Of a DNA stretch of 64,000 nucleotides, positions 18,214 to 26,778 are shown piece by piece. The DNA is from Balneolaceae bacterium. GTDB lineage: Bacteria > Bacteroidota > Rhodothermia > Balneolales > Balneolaceae. A program made the translations under genes and the position numbers. The DNA is taken from assembly GCA_017795005.1 (NCBI GenBank), contig CP051242.1, positions 3,030,119 to 3,094,118 of the forward strand, given 5' to 3'. Below the pieces are notes generated by a model. It ran no database searches and was not told where the DNA came from. It was given only the letters and a program-made list of their open reading frames with translations. Within the stretch, counting starts at the first letter, position 1, and each line of letters opens with the position of its first letter.

Positions 18214-18491
18214 ATGAGTAAGAGAAAGAAATTACTTAAGTCAGTAAAATATGAGATCGAAGAACTTGATAAAATTATTCGTTCCTGGAATTTGATTGCG
18301 TGGGCTAATAAAGGTGAGTTTGAATCTCTAGCCTCAAACTCGTTGGTCATCTATATCAAAATGCTGATCAGGATAAAATAGAAAGGGTTTTGAACAGCAA
18401 ATTAATTGTTACTTATGGTTTGGATATAAGCCCAAAAGATTCTATCAAATTTACCAAAGAGATATTTAATTGGTGGAAAACAAAAAACTAA
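18214..18491 (+). pseudogene. Frameshifted small hypothetical gene
   Basis: From ATG 18214 (MSKRKKLLKSVKYEIEELDK) the frame runs to about 18338, in ESLAS, and then stops early at 18381. Adding one base in the AAA run near 18339 joins it to a second frame (KLVGHLYQNADQDK onwards) that continues sensibly to TAA at 18489-18491, giving about 92 residues rich in charged helices and ending in IFNWWKTKN. Either a real one-base deletion or an assembly error has split the gene. I cannot name the family; a loose resemblance to small DUF1871-like proteins is only a guess. Its end overlaps tatD by four bases. Confidence 0.45.
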
Positions 18492-19249
18492 ACTCCGAAC
18501 AATTCCCTGGCAACCACACTCGTCTTCTCCACTACTTCTTCTAAACTCATCTCGAAAATATCGGCGAGTTTCTTTACCGTAAATTTCATGAAGGCGGGTT
18601 CGTTACGCTTACCTCTTTTTGGTGTTGGTGATAAATAGGGAGCATCCGTCTCAAGAACCATTTTATCCAGAGGAAGTTGAGCTACGGTTTTATCTACTCC
18701 CCCATTTTTAAAAGTAACCACTCCCCCAATCCCAAGATGAAGTCCCATATCTATTGCTCGTTTGCCTTCATCCACCGTTCCGTTAAAACAATGCCAGATT
18801 CCTGTTAATCTACCATCCTGTTCTTTTTCAATAAGATTCAATAAATCGGAAGTACTCTCTCTGTTATGCAAAATGATTGGGTTTTGTACTTGTTTTGCAA
18901 CTCTGCAATGAATTCTCAAGCTTTTCTTTTGCAGTTCTACAAAATCAGTACTCCAATAATAATCCAACCCTGTTTCTCCTACACCATAACAATCATCCTT
19001 CACACATAAATTATAAAGTTCCTCTGCAAAGTTTTCGCCGACATTTCCTTCCACATCACACGGATGAATGCCAGCCATTTTATAAAAAGTTATTCCCGGA
19101 TAACTAAGCTTTTCCATTTCTATGATTGAGCCAAAATCGATAGCAGGCATAAAAATTGATTCTATCCCAACTTCGGCTGCCCGAGCCATAACTTCCGCTC
19201 TGTCTTCATCAAACTGAGATAAATAAATATGTGAATGGGTATCAATCAT
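18488..19249 (-). CDS. tatD: TatD-family metal-dependent hydrolase/DNase
   Basis: 253 residues, standard for TatD. Metal ligands of the TIM barrel are visible: DTHSHIY at residues 3-9, Glu in GETGLDYYW, His in ILHNRES, His in IWHCFNG, and Asp in LETDAPYLSP. Members act as 3'-5' exonucleases or deoxyribonucleases. It is divergent from nagB. The region upstream of nagB therefore also holds its promoter. Confidence 0.88.
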   Translation of the reverse strand: MIDTHSHIYLSQFDEDRAEVMARAAEVGIESIFMPAIDFGSIIEMEKLSYPGITFYKMAGIHPCDVEGNVGENFAEELYNLCVKDDCYGVGETGLDYYWSTDFVELQKKSLRIHCRVAKQVQNPIILHNRESTSDLLNLIEKEQDGRLTGIWHCFNGTVDEGKRAIDMGLHLGIGGVVTFKNGGVDKTVAQLPLDKMVLETDAPYLSPTPKRGKRNEPAFMKFTVKKLADIFEMSLEEVVEKTSVVARELFGV

Positions 19250-19304
19250 ACTGTCTCACCTAACTTTTTCTCCTGCATTATGTTAAGAAATTATTTTTGG
19301 CTGC

Positions 19305-19321
19305 ATTATGACCGTCATAAT
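19305..19321. promoter_or_regulatory. 17-base perfect palindrome upstream of nagB, candidate operator
   Basis: ATTATGAC-C-GTCATAAT is a perfect inverted repeat lying 72 bases before the nagB start. It follows TATTTTTG at 19292-19299, which fits the TAnnTTTG -7 element of Bacteroidota, so the palindrome would cover the transcription start. The GntR/LacI-type regulator encoded beyond nagB (21334-22422) is the obvious candidate binder. No second copy was seen by eye in the locus. Confidence 0.45.
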
Positions 19322-19393
19322 ATGTATTTGTCCACTATTACTTTTATTTTTCCTACTCCACCAAAGTATAAGTTTAACCTAACTAACACCTGT

Positions 19394-21331
19394 ATGTCAA
19401 CTACTCCTCATATTCTTCCTGAATTTGAAAAGTATGAAAAAGTCCCTACTAAAGTATTTGAAACTGCTAAATCTGCTTCTGTTTATGCAGCAAATGAGAT
19501 TGCTGATTTAATCCGTAAAAATGATGCAGAAGCAAAGCCTACAGTTTTAGGACTTGCGACCGGCTCAACCCCGACCCAGATGTATGATGAGCTAGTAAGA
19601 ATGCATAAAGACGACGGACTTAGTTTTAAAAATGTGATCACTTTTAATCTTGATGAATACTTCCCAATGGAGCCGGAATCCATTCATAGTTATGTTCATT
19701 TTATGAACGAGTATTTATTTGATCATATAGATGTTAAAAAGGAGAATATTCATATTCCTGATGGTACGTTAGCCAGAGAAGATGTGTATGATTTTTGTGA
19801 GCAGTATGAGAAAAAAATAGAGTCCTTTGGAGGTTTGGATATTCAGGTTTTAGGTATTGGAAGAACTGGTCATGTTGGGTTTAACGAACCTGGTTCATCA
19901 ATAACCTCTAAAACACGGTTAATTGCGTTGGATAGTCTAACAATCCTGGATGCTGCTAGTGGTTTTTTTGGTGTTGAAAACGTACCTCGAAGGGCAATAA
20001 CAATGGGCGTCGGTACCATAATGAAAGCTAAAAGAGTGCTTTTAATGGCTTGGGGAGAAGGCAAGGCAAGTATTGTTAAAAAAGCAATTGAGGACAAGGT
20101 AACTTCTCAGATTCCAGCCACATTCCTACAGGAGCATCCTAATGCCGAGTTTCTTTTAGATGAGGCCTCTTCAGCAGAATTGACCCGTAGTAAAACTCCA
20201 TGGTTATTAGGTCCAATTGAGTGGGATAGCCAAAAGCTGAAAAAAGCTGTTGTTTGGTTAAGTACTGAGTTGAATAAACCTATACTCAAGTTAACAGATG
20301 AGGATTATAGCGAACATGGAATGAACGATATTCTTACTGATATCGGACGAGCTTATAACGTAAATATTCGAATTTTTAATGAAATCCAACATACCATTAC
20401 AGGATGGCCTGGTGGAAAACCAAATGCAGATGACTCAAACCGACCTGAGCGTAAGTCTCCTCACCCAAAAAAGGTAATTATTTTCAGTCCACATCCGGAT
20501 GATGATGTAATTTCAATGGGTGGTACTTTTATACGACTTGTAGATCAGGGACATGAGGTGCACGTAGCATACCAGACATCTGGGAATATCGCAGTCTTCG
20601 ATGATGAAGCAATCAGGTTTGCAGATTTTGTATCTGACTATCATCAAAAATTTGGACTTAAAGATAAAGAGTCGGCAGATTTATTTGAAAAAGTTAGAAA
20701 ATCAATTTTAAATAAGACTCCGGGCGAAGTTGACTCAGACGAAGTAAAAACGATCAAAGGGATGATCAGAAGAGGAGAAGCAAAAGCTGCTTGCAGATAT
20801 GTTGGAATACCTGATGAAAATATACATTTCCTTGATTTACCCTTTTATGAAACAGGTAAAGTAAGAAAAAAGCCAATCGGACCAGAAGACATCGAGATTA
20901 CGAAAGAAATCATTCGGAAAATAAAACCTCATCAGATTTACGCTGCCGGAGATCTTTCTGATCCTCATGGAACTCATAGAGTTTGTCTTGATGCCATTTT
21001 TGAGGCATTGAGAGAATTAAAGAACGAACCATGGATGAAAGATTGCTGGACCTGGCTTTATCGTGGAGCATGGCAGGAATGGGATATCGAAGATATTGAA
21101 ATGGCTGTCCCATTAAGTCCTGAGGAAACCGACCGTAAACGAAAAGCCATTTTTAAGCACCAATCTCAAAAAGACAGACCTTTATTTCCTGGTACTGATA
21201 AAAGAGAATTCTGGCAGCGTGCGGACGACCGAACCCAGCTTACTGCTAAAATATATGATGATTTAGGTTTAGCCGAGTATGAAGCAATGGAAGCTTTTGT
21301 ACGGTGGAAAGAGCTGGATTACTATCAATAA
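19394..21331 (+). CDS. nagB: Glucosamine-6-phosphate deaminase fused to a PIG-L/LmbE deacetylase
   Basis: 645 residues from ATG 19394; longer starts would add a segment absent from the family. Residues about 15-280 are NagB-like: GLATGSTPTQMYDEL, TFNLDEYFPM and GIGRTGHVGFNEPGSS. The Asp of the classical DGH motif is Thr158 here, as in other long Bacteroidota NagB-like proteins I remember. From about 360 a LmbE/PIG-L domain begins, with the zinc motif SPHPDDD at 365-371 and GTHRV further on. NagB converts glucosamine-6-phosphate to fructose-6-phosphate plus ammonia; the second half may deacetylate the N-acetylated precursor. It heads the amino-sugar locus and probably is cytoplasmic. Confidence 0.88.
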   Translation: MSTTPHILPEFEKYEKVPTKVFETAKSASVYAANEIADLIRKNDAEAKPTVLGLATGSTPTQMYDELVRMHKDDGLSFKNVITFNLDEYFPMEPESIHSYVHFMNEYLFDHIDVKKENIHIPDGTLAREDVYDFCEQYEKKIESFGGLDIQVLGIGRTGHVGFNEPGSSITSKTRLIALDSLTILDAASGFFGVENVPRRAITMGVGTIMKAKRVLLMAWGEGKASIVKKAIEDKVTSQIPATFLQEHPNAEFLLDEASSAELTRSKTPWLLGPIEWDSQKLKKAVVWLSTELNKPILKLTDEDYSEHGMNDILTDIGRAYNVNIRIFNEIQHTITGWPGGKPNADDSNRPERKSPHPKKVIIFSPHPDDDVISMGGTFIRLVDQGHEVHVAYQTSGNIAVFDDEAIRFADFVSDYHQKFGLKDKESADLFEKVRKSILNKTPGEVDSDEVKTIKGMIRRGEAKAACRYVGIPDENIHFLDLPFYETGKVRKKPIGPEDIEITKEIIRKIKPHQIYAAGDLSDPHGTHRVCLDAIFEALRELKNEPWMKDCWTWLYRGAWQEWDIEDIEMAVPLSPEETDRKRKAIFKHQSQKDRPLFPGTDKREFWQRADDRTQLTAKIYDDLGLAEYEAMEAFVRWKELDYYQ

Positions 21332-21333
21332 TG

Positions 21334-22422
21334 TTATTTAATAATCAACTTCGGTTCAATTAATATCCTAGACTGTACTTTATATTCTGATTCATTGAAT
21401 ACTTTCCTAAAATTATTAAATAAGACTTCACCAAAATTCTTTGAATCAATTCCTATTGTACTTAGTGAACCATCTTTTAGCTGACTTTCTTTAACATTAC
21501 CAAAACCCAAAATTGATATTTCTTTTGGGATTGCATACCCTTTTTTGATTAGAGCATTTTTAAAACCACGTGCAACCTCGTCATTTGAAGCAAAGACTGC
21601 ATCAACTTCTGAATTTGAGAGATCAAGTATTGCTCCGATATTGAAACCATCCTCATAAGTTGAACCTTGGTTTTTAAAAGAATTTCTTATCACAATACAC
21701 CTTCCTTCGGCATCTTGTTTTTTTAGCTCATGTAAAAAACCTTCTAATTTCAGATCATCTGATTTATACCCATTCTCATCCAGAACAACACAAACTTTTT
21801 TTCTGGACTTCTTTAATAGTTCTTTCGCAGCCATTCTGCCTACTTTATAATTATCAATGGTTATTATTGGTATTTCAGAGTCATATATATCATGACAAAA
21901 AAACGCAGGGACTTGATCTAAAATTCTTTTATAAAGCTTTACGCCATATACAGTTTTTCTTGATGTACCTAATATCAAACCATCCACTTCGTTATTTGTG
22001 AGTAATTTTGATATTAATTCTTCATGGTCATTTATGTTTTTAGAAACATGCATCACAAGTTCTTTGCCCAACTTTTCAGTAAGCGTTTTAACCTCAGTAA
22101 GTATGTCGAAGAAGTTAGCGTCGTTATAATTTATTAGAGCAAAAACAATTTTATTGCTAGGTATTTTTTTATTTTTTTCGAAATCCAAATGGTTTTTATT
22201 CACAAATGTTCCTTTTCCAACCCTACTCACCAAATACCCTTTTTCGTTAAGAAGCTGCATTGTTTTCTTAATTGTTGACATACTAACATTGTACATCTCA
22301 GTAAGCTGTAGAAAATTTGGAAGACGTCCGCTTCTTCCAAAATGGTTATTTACAATCTTATCAATAAGATCTTCTGTGATCATTTCGTACAGGTGTTTAT
22401 CGGTATCGTCTTTATTGATCAT
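21334..22422 (-). CDS. GntR-type winged-helix regulator with LacI-type sensor domain
   Basis: 362 residues. The N-terminal 75 residues are a GntR winged helix (LYEMITEDLIDKIVNN, RLPNFLQLTEMYNVSMSTIKKTMQLLNEKGYLVSRVGKGTFV). Residues about 90-362 are a periplasmic-binding-protein-like effector domain (VDGLILGTSR, DAVFASNDEVARGFKNALIKKGYAIPKEISILGFG). This combination is typical of sugar-responsive AraR-like repressors. It is convergent with nagB, two bases apart, and divergent from the phosphodiester glycosidase gene, so it likely controls both directions in response to an amino sugar or muropeptide. Confidence 0.85.
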   Translation of the reverse strand: MINKDDTDKHLYEMITEDLIDKIVNNHFGRSGRLPNFLQLTEMYNVSMSTIKKTMQLLNEKGYLVSRVGKGTFVNKNHLDFEKNKKIPSNKIVFALINYNDANFFDILTEVKTLTEKLGKELVMHVSKNINDHEELISKLLTNNEVDGLILGTSRKTVYGVKLYKRILDQVPAFFCHDIYDSEIPIITIDNYKVGRMAAKELLKKSRKKVCVVLDENGYKSDDLKLEGFLHELKKQDAEGRCIVIRNSFKNQGSTYEDGFNIGAILDLSNSEVDAVFASNDEVARGFKNALIKKGYAIPKEISILGFGNVKESQLKDGSLSTIGIDSKNFGEVLFNNFRKVFNESEYKVQSRILIEPKLIIK

Positions 22423-22655
22423 TATTAATTTTATACGATTTTAATTTATTCCAATCCGCTGATAGTATGAGACCTGTCTGTCTTGAAATCAACTGTTTTT
22501 TATAAAAAAAATTCTTCAACTAAGTGATTATTTTACAGCTGTTTTCAGGTAGCTATCTTACTCCATTCTACGTTTTCCAATTTCTTAACTGTGCGAAAAT
22601 TTTTTTTACATTTTATGTATACTTATGATCTTTATGCTTCTTGATTTAAAGCACT

Positions 22656-22683
22656 GATTCAGGTATCTAATTACATCTGAATC
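22656..22683. promoter_or_regulatory. Inverted repeat directly before the phosphodiester glycosidase start
   Basis: GATTCAG at 22656-22662 and CTGAATC at 22677-22683 form seven-base arms around 14 bases, ending two bases before ATG 22686. It could be an operator for the neighbouring regulator or an RNA hairpin that hides the start region. The rest of the 263-base divergent gap (22423-22685) shows no gene. Confidence 0.35.
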
Positions 22684-22685
22684 TT

Positions 22686-24368
22686 ATGAAAACCAAAGTA
22701 ACTCTTATACTATTTTTATATTTAATTCCTACGGCTTTCTATTTGGAAGCTCAGGAAATTACCTGGACCGAAAAAACGGAATCCGTTTCACTTCCCGAAG
22801 GTGTGCGTTTTTTTGAAGGAATAAGAGCAAATCCAGCTTTCAAAGGGTGGTATTTTGAAGTGGATATGAATAACTCAAACATCGCTTTGGTTCCTTACGT
22901 TGCTGAAGGTGGGACAGAAACCATCTCAAATTTTGCAGCCCGTAAAAATGTATTTGCAGCTATAAACGGAGGTTACTTTGGAGGAGGAGTTAGTTATTCT
23001 ACTTTAGTACAACCAGGTTTGATTCCGGCACAAAATGTACCTTCTGTAACCCGAAATTCAAGTTCTTATCCTGTTATTCGAAGCATGTTTGGAATTAAGA
23101 AAAATCGTAGTATGGCAGTTGATTGGATTTACCATTTTGGTGGAGGTTTCGAAAACCTTTTCAGATTTGATTTACCCATGGAGTATACTTCTTCCAATAA
23201 TGCTCCACTCCCCGCACCAGTAAAAGAAGATGGAGAACTGTACGAAGATGCTTATCTGGGTGTAGGTGGAGGTCCTGTTTTGGTAAAAGGAGACACTTCC
23301 ATGGTTACCTATGATCAGGAAATATTTTGGGGTTCTGGTGTTGGCTTAGATAACTCAGACCCAAGAACTGCTGCAGGATACACCTCCGAAGGAAAAGCTA
23401 TATTAATGGTAATTGATGGAAGGCAAGGTTCTGTTTCTACAGGAGTAAGTTTAACAGAGCTGGCAAATATCATGATTGATCTGGGAGCTACAGAAGCAAT
23501 TAATCTGGATGGAGGTGGTTCCAGCCAAATGGTAATTGGAGACTCATTAGTAAACCGACCAAGCGGAAGTTTCATCCAGCGACCAGTTGCGACCTTTCTT
23601 GCCATAGTTGATGCCGATTCAATCCCTACCATACCTGCTGTTGGTTACGAACAAATTATAGATACCGGTGATACCTCCAGTGTTGAAATAAGTGATGGCT
23701 GGATACAATCAGCTAATGCAGGTTATTATGGCGATACACCTTCTATTATTACTTTAGGTGGAGATGGTTCTAATACAGTAAGCTTTACTCCTGATTTACC
23801 GGAATCTAATCTATATGAGCTGTATGGATGGTGGGTTTCATCATTCAATCGGAGTAAGAAAACTGCTTATATCGTTCATCATGAAGAGGGAATTGATACT
23901 GTCTTTGCTGATCAAAGCACAGACAACTCTCAATGGATAAAACTTGGAGAGTTTCGTTTTTCTGGAACTGCTTCAGATAAGGTTGTAGTATCAAATACAG
24001 GTGGAGACACTAATAATTACGTAGTTGCAGATGCAGTTCGATTTGTAGGAATAGAAGAAATAATCAATTCTAATGAAGAAGAAGATATTGCAAGCATGTT
24101 TCGGTTAGATCCCACTTATCCTAATCCTTTTAATCCCAGCACCAATATTAGTTATCAACTGCCGGTTCACGGTAATGTTACGGTTGAGGTATTCAATATT
24201 AATGGGCAACATATCCAAACACTATACACCGGGAATCAGCAACAAGGCAACCATAATCTAACCTGGAATGCATCAAACATTTCCAGCGGTATTTATTTTG
24301 TGAAAATTGATTTTCAAACTCCATCTAATCATTTCAGTCAGACTCAAAAAATGACTTTAATAAAATAA
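22686..24368 (+). CDS. Secreted phosphodiester glycosidase (NAGPA domain), golvesin-like domain, type IX tail
   Basis: 560 residues. A signal peptide (cleavage near LEAQ, residue 22) is followed by a NAGPA-type domain: VFAAINGGYF, RTAAGYTSEGKAILMVIDG, and ATEAINLDGGGSSQMV. These enzymes remove GlcNAc or related sugars from phosphodiesters. Residues about 315-460 look like a golvesin/xanthan-lyase C-terminal-like beta domain (IDTGDTSSVEISDGW to VVADAVRFVG). The last 83 residues, from YPNPFNPSTNI to MTLIK, form a type IX-style sorting tail, so the protein is probably surface-bound or released. It is the first gene of a plus-strand run with AmpG. Wall teichoic-like or sugar-phosphate substrates are possible. 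Confidence 0.82.
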   Translation: MKTKVTLILFLYLIPTAFYLEAQEITWTEKTESVSLPEGVRFFEGIRANPAFKGWYFEVDMNNSNIALVPYVAEGGTETISNFAARKNVFAAINGGYFGGGVSYSTLVQPGLIPAQNVPSVTRNSSSYPVIRSMFGIKKNRSMAVDWIYHFGGGFENLFRFDLPMEYTSSNNAPLPAPVKEDGELYEDAYLGVGGGPVLVKGDTSMVTYDQEIFWGSGVGLDNSDPRTAAGYTSEGKAILMVIDGRQGSVSTGVSLTELANIMIDLGATEAINLDGGGSSQMVIGDSLVNRPSGSFIQRPVATFLAIVDADSIPTIPAVGYEQIIDTGDTSSVEISDGWIQSANAGYYGDTPSIITLGGDGSNTVSFTPDLPESNLYELYGWWVSSFNRSKKTAYIVHHEEGIDTVFADQSTDNSQWIKLGEFRFSGTASDKVVVSNTGGDTNNYVVADAVRFVGIEEIINSNEEEDIASMFRLDPTYPNPFNPSTNISYQLPVHGNVTVEVFNINGQHIQTLYTGNQQQGNHNLTWNASNISSGIYFVKIDFQTPSNHFSQTQKMTLIK

Positions 24369-24380
24369 AGGATCAGGCTT

Positions 24381-25670
24381 ATGGCATCTCTTACAGAATT
24401 CAAAAAAAATCCCTGGTCCTGGATACCAACATTATATTATACACAAGGTATTCCCTATGTATTGATTGTTACTGTTTCTGTAATAATGTACAAAGACCTT
24501 GGAGTTTCTAATTCCGAGATTGCTTTCTTTACCAGTTTGCTTTCTCTTCCCTGGGCTTTCAAGCCTGCATGGAGTCCATTTATAGATATTTATAAAACTA
24601 AAAAGTGGTGGACCTACTTTATGCAAGGTATCATCGGAATAACATTTGCAGGTGCTGCATTGACTCTTAGCACTCCCTACTTTTTTGAAGCTTCACTTTT
24701 CTTTCTTTTTGTAGCAGCATTCTGTTCTTCTACACATGATATTGCTGCTGATGGGTTCTACATGTTAGCTCTATCAGACGATAAACAGTCCTTCTTTGTA
24801 GGTATCAGATCCACTTTTTTCAGATTAGCAATGATTAGCGGAGAGGGTTTATTTGTCGTACTCGCGGGTATTATTGCTACCAGAACAGGTAGCTCATCTT
24901 TTTCATGGATATCCATACTTGGGATTGTTGCAATATTGATGTTCTTAATGTCATTTTATCACAAATTTATACTTCCCGAACCTGCTGAAGATATAGCAGT
25001 TAAGAACGAAGGAGAATCACCATTTAATGCTGTTTGGAAGACTTTCGTTGATTTTTTCAAGAAAGAACAAATAGTGCTGGCGATCTTATTTGTATTATTA
25101 TATCGACTTGGAGAAGGGCAATTAGTAAAATTAGCAGCTCCTTTCTTATTAGATGTGAGAGATGCTGGCGGTCTGGGACTTTCTGTAACTGATGTAGGTA
25201 TTATAAATGGAACTTTTGGATTAATAGCGTTAACACTTGGTGGAATTCTGGGAGGGATTGTTATTTCAAGACATGGATTAAAAAAATGGCTATGGCCAAT
25301 GATCATAATAATGAACCTTCCTAATGCAGCTTATTGGTATTTAGCAGCTACACAACCTGAATCATATTTACTAATAAGTTCACTTGTAGCCATTGAGAAA
25401 TTCGGATATGGGTTCGGCTTTGCTGCATTCCTTATGTATCTGATTTATATTGCAAGAGGTTCTTACAAAACTGCACACTATGCTTTCGGAACAGCTTTAA
25501 TGGCTTTAGGTATGTCTCTTTCAGGTGCTGTAAGTGGTTTTATTCAGGAATCGGTTGGTTATGAACAATTCTTTATCTGGGTTCTTATTTCTTCAATCCC
25601 AATTTTCATTATTACTCCTTTTGTAAAGATTGAAGCGGACTTTGGTAAAAAGAAAGCCGTGGAAGAATAA
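24381..25670 (+). CDS. ampG: AmpG-like major facilitator permease
   Basis: 429 residues with about twelve hydrophobic segments. The N-terminus, NPWSWIPTLYYTQGIPYVL, and the LPWAFKPAWSPFID segment after TM2 are characteristic of the AmpG muropeptide permease family, as is the STHDIAADGFYMLAL stretch. AmpG imports GlcNAc-anhydroMurNAc peptides from the periplasm. It sits 12 bases after the phosphodiester glycosidase gene, with amidases and NagZ nearby, which fits wall recycling. A GlcNAc or chitooligosaccharide permease is the alternative. Confidence 0.82.
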   Translation: MASLTEFKKNPWSWIPTLYYTQGIPYVLIVTVSVIMYKDLGVSNSEIAFFTSLLSLPWAFKPAWSPFIDIYKTKKWWTYFMQGIIGITFAGAALTLSTPYFFEASLFFLFVAAFCSSTHDIAADGFYMLALSDDKQSFFVGIRSTFFRLAMISGEGLFVVLAGIIATRTGSSSFSWISILGIVAILMFLMSFYHKFILPEPAEDIAVKNEGESPFNAVWKTFVDFFKKEQIVLAILFVLLYRLGEGQLVKLAAPFLLDVRDAGGLGLSVTDVGIINGTFGLIALTLGGILGGIVISRHGLKKWLWPMIIIMNLPNAAYWYLAATQPESYLLISSLVAIEKFGYGFGFAAFLMYLIYIARGSYKTAHYAFGTALMALGMSLSGAVSGFIQESVGYEQFFIWVLISSIPIFIITPFVKIEADFGKKKAVEE

Positions 25671-25781
25671 TCTATCATCGTATTAAGAATCAAAATATTA
25701 ATCCCTTAAATTAATCGTTTAAGTACAATCACAAGGTCTTAGATTGAAATACACAATCGTATCTAATAGAATATCAAAACT

Positions 25782-26741
25782 ATGAATTCAAAGATTTTCA
25801 CTTCTTCAACACTTCTTTTGTTATCGGTTTTAACTCCTTTCCTGGTTCAGGGACAGCCAAGAGTGGTAGGTGAACCTGAAGTACTTATTTCTTCAGATGA
25901 AACTATTTTCATGAAGCCACTTTGGTCTCCTGATGGTTCTTCTCTGGCATTTACCTCTACCCGGCATCAGGGAATCTGGGTTGCCGAAGCTTCCGGAGAT
26001 AATATGCAGCAAATAACCGATAAGAATGCAGGATACGGTTTCTCCTGGTCTGCCGATGGGAAGTCTTTACTAACAAGAGTTTCAGAATATGAGAATAGAA
26101 GACAAAAACATGCCATAAGTATTTTTTCAATAGAAAATAAAGCCCAGCAGTTGCTAACAGAATTTCGAAATGATATGCCTGCTACTCCTCAATGGGCTGA
26201 TTTTGACCGGCAAGTAGTCTTGATCACCGATGAATCAGTTGAAGCATTTGATACCGGTAAAGAAATTGGAACCAGAGAGAAAATGACTACTAACAAGCTA
26301 TTCTATGTTCTGAAATCAAATAAATTGGCTGCTGGTATGATTCCAACAAATAGCACCGAAGACATCTCCCCTTTTGATGACGCTCAATATCTTAATCTTG
26401 AGGTATCCCCTGATGGTCAAAAACTTTCCTTCGAAATCTATGGAGGAAACTTATTTGTAATGAATATTGATGGGACCGGACTTGTAGATCTTGGTAAAGC
26501 AAATAGAGCAAAATGGTCTCCGGATAGCCGGTACGTAATTGCTATGGTTGCTGATGACGATGGACATGAATATACAAAATCTGATCTTGTTGTATTTAGT
26601 ATTGATGGAACCCAAAAAATTAATATGACACAATCTTCAGACATAGTAGCTATAAATCCTTCATGGTCTCCTACTGGTAACCGAATTGCTTTTGATAACC
26701 CAAGAGATGGCAACATCTATGTACTTTCAATTGAGTACTAA
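25782..26741 (+). CDS. Secreted TolB-like beta-propeller (PD40 repeats)
   Basis: 319 residues with a signal peptide (cleavage after LVQGQ, near residue 25). At least four PD40/WD40-like units are visible through the repeated motifs WSPDGSSLAFTS, WSADGKSLLTR, VSPDGQKLSFE, WSPDSRYVIAM and WSPTGNRIAFD. It has no catalytic site and probably is a periplasmic or surface binding or scaffold protein. The position between the AmpG gene and a secreted amidase suggests a role in the wall-fragment locus. Confidence 0.75.
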   Translation: MNSKIFTSSTLLLLSVLTPFLVQGQPRVVGEPEVLISSDETIFMKPLWSPDGSSLAFTSTRHQGIWVAEASGDNMQQITDKNAGYGFSWSADGKSLLTRVSEYENRRQKHAISIFSIENKAQQLLTEFRNDMPATPQWADFDRQVVLITDESVEAFDTGKEIGTREKMTTNKLFYVLKSNKLAAGMIPTNSTEDISPFDDAQYLNLEVSPDGQKLSFEIYGGNLFVMNIDGTGLVDLGKANRAKWSPDSRYVIAMVADDDGHEYTKSDLVVFSIDGTQKINMTQSSDIVAINPSWSPTGNRIAFDNPRDGNIYVLSIEY

Positions 26742-26778
26742 TTTTAAATCTGCCTAATTTTCAGTGTATATGTTGTCT

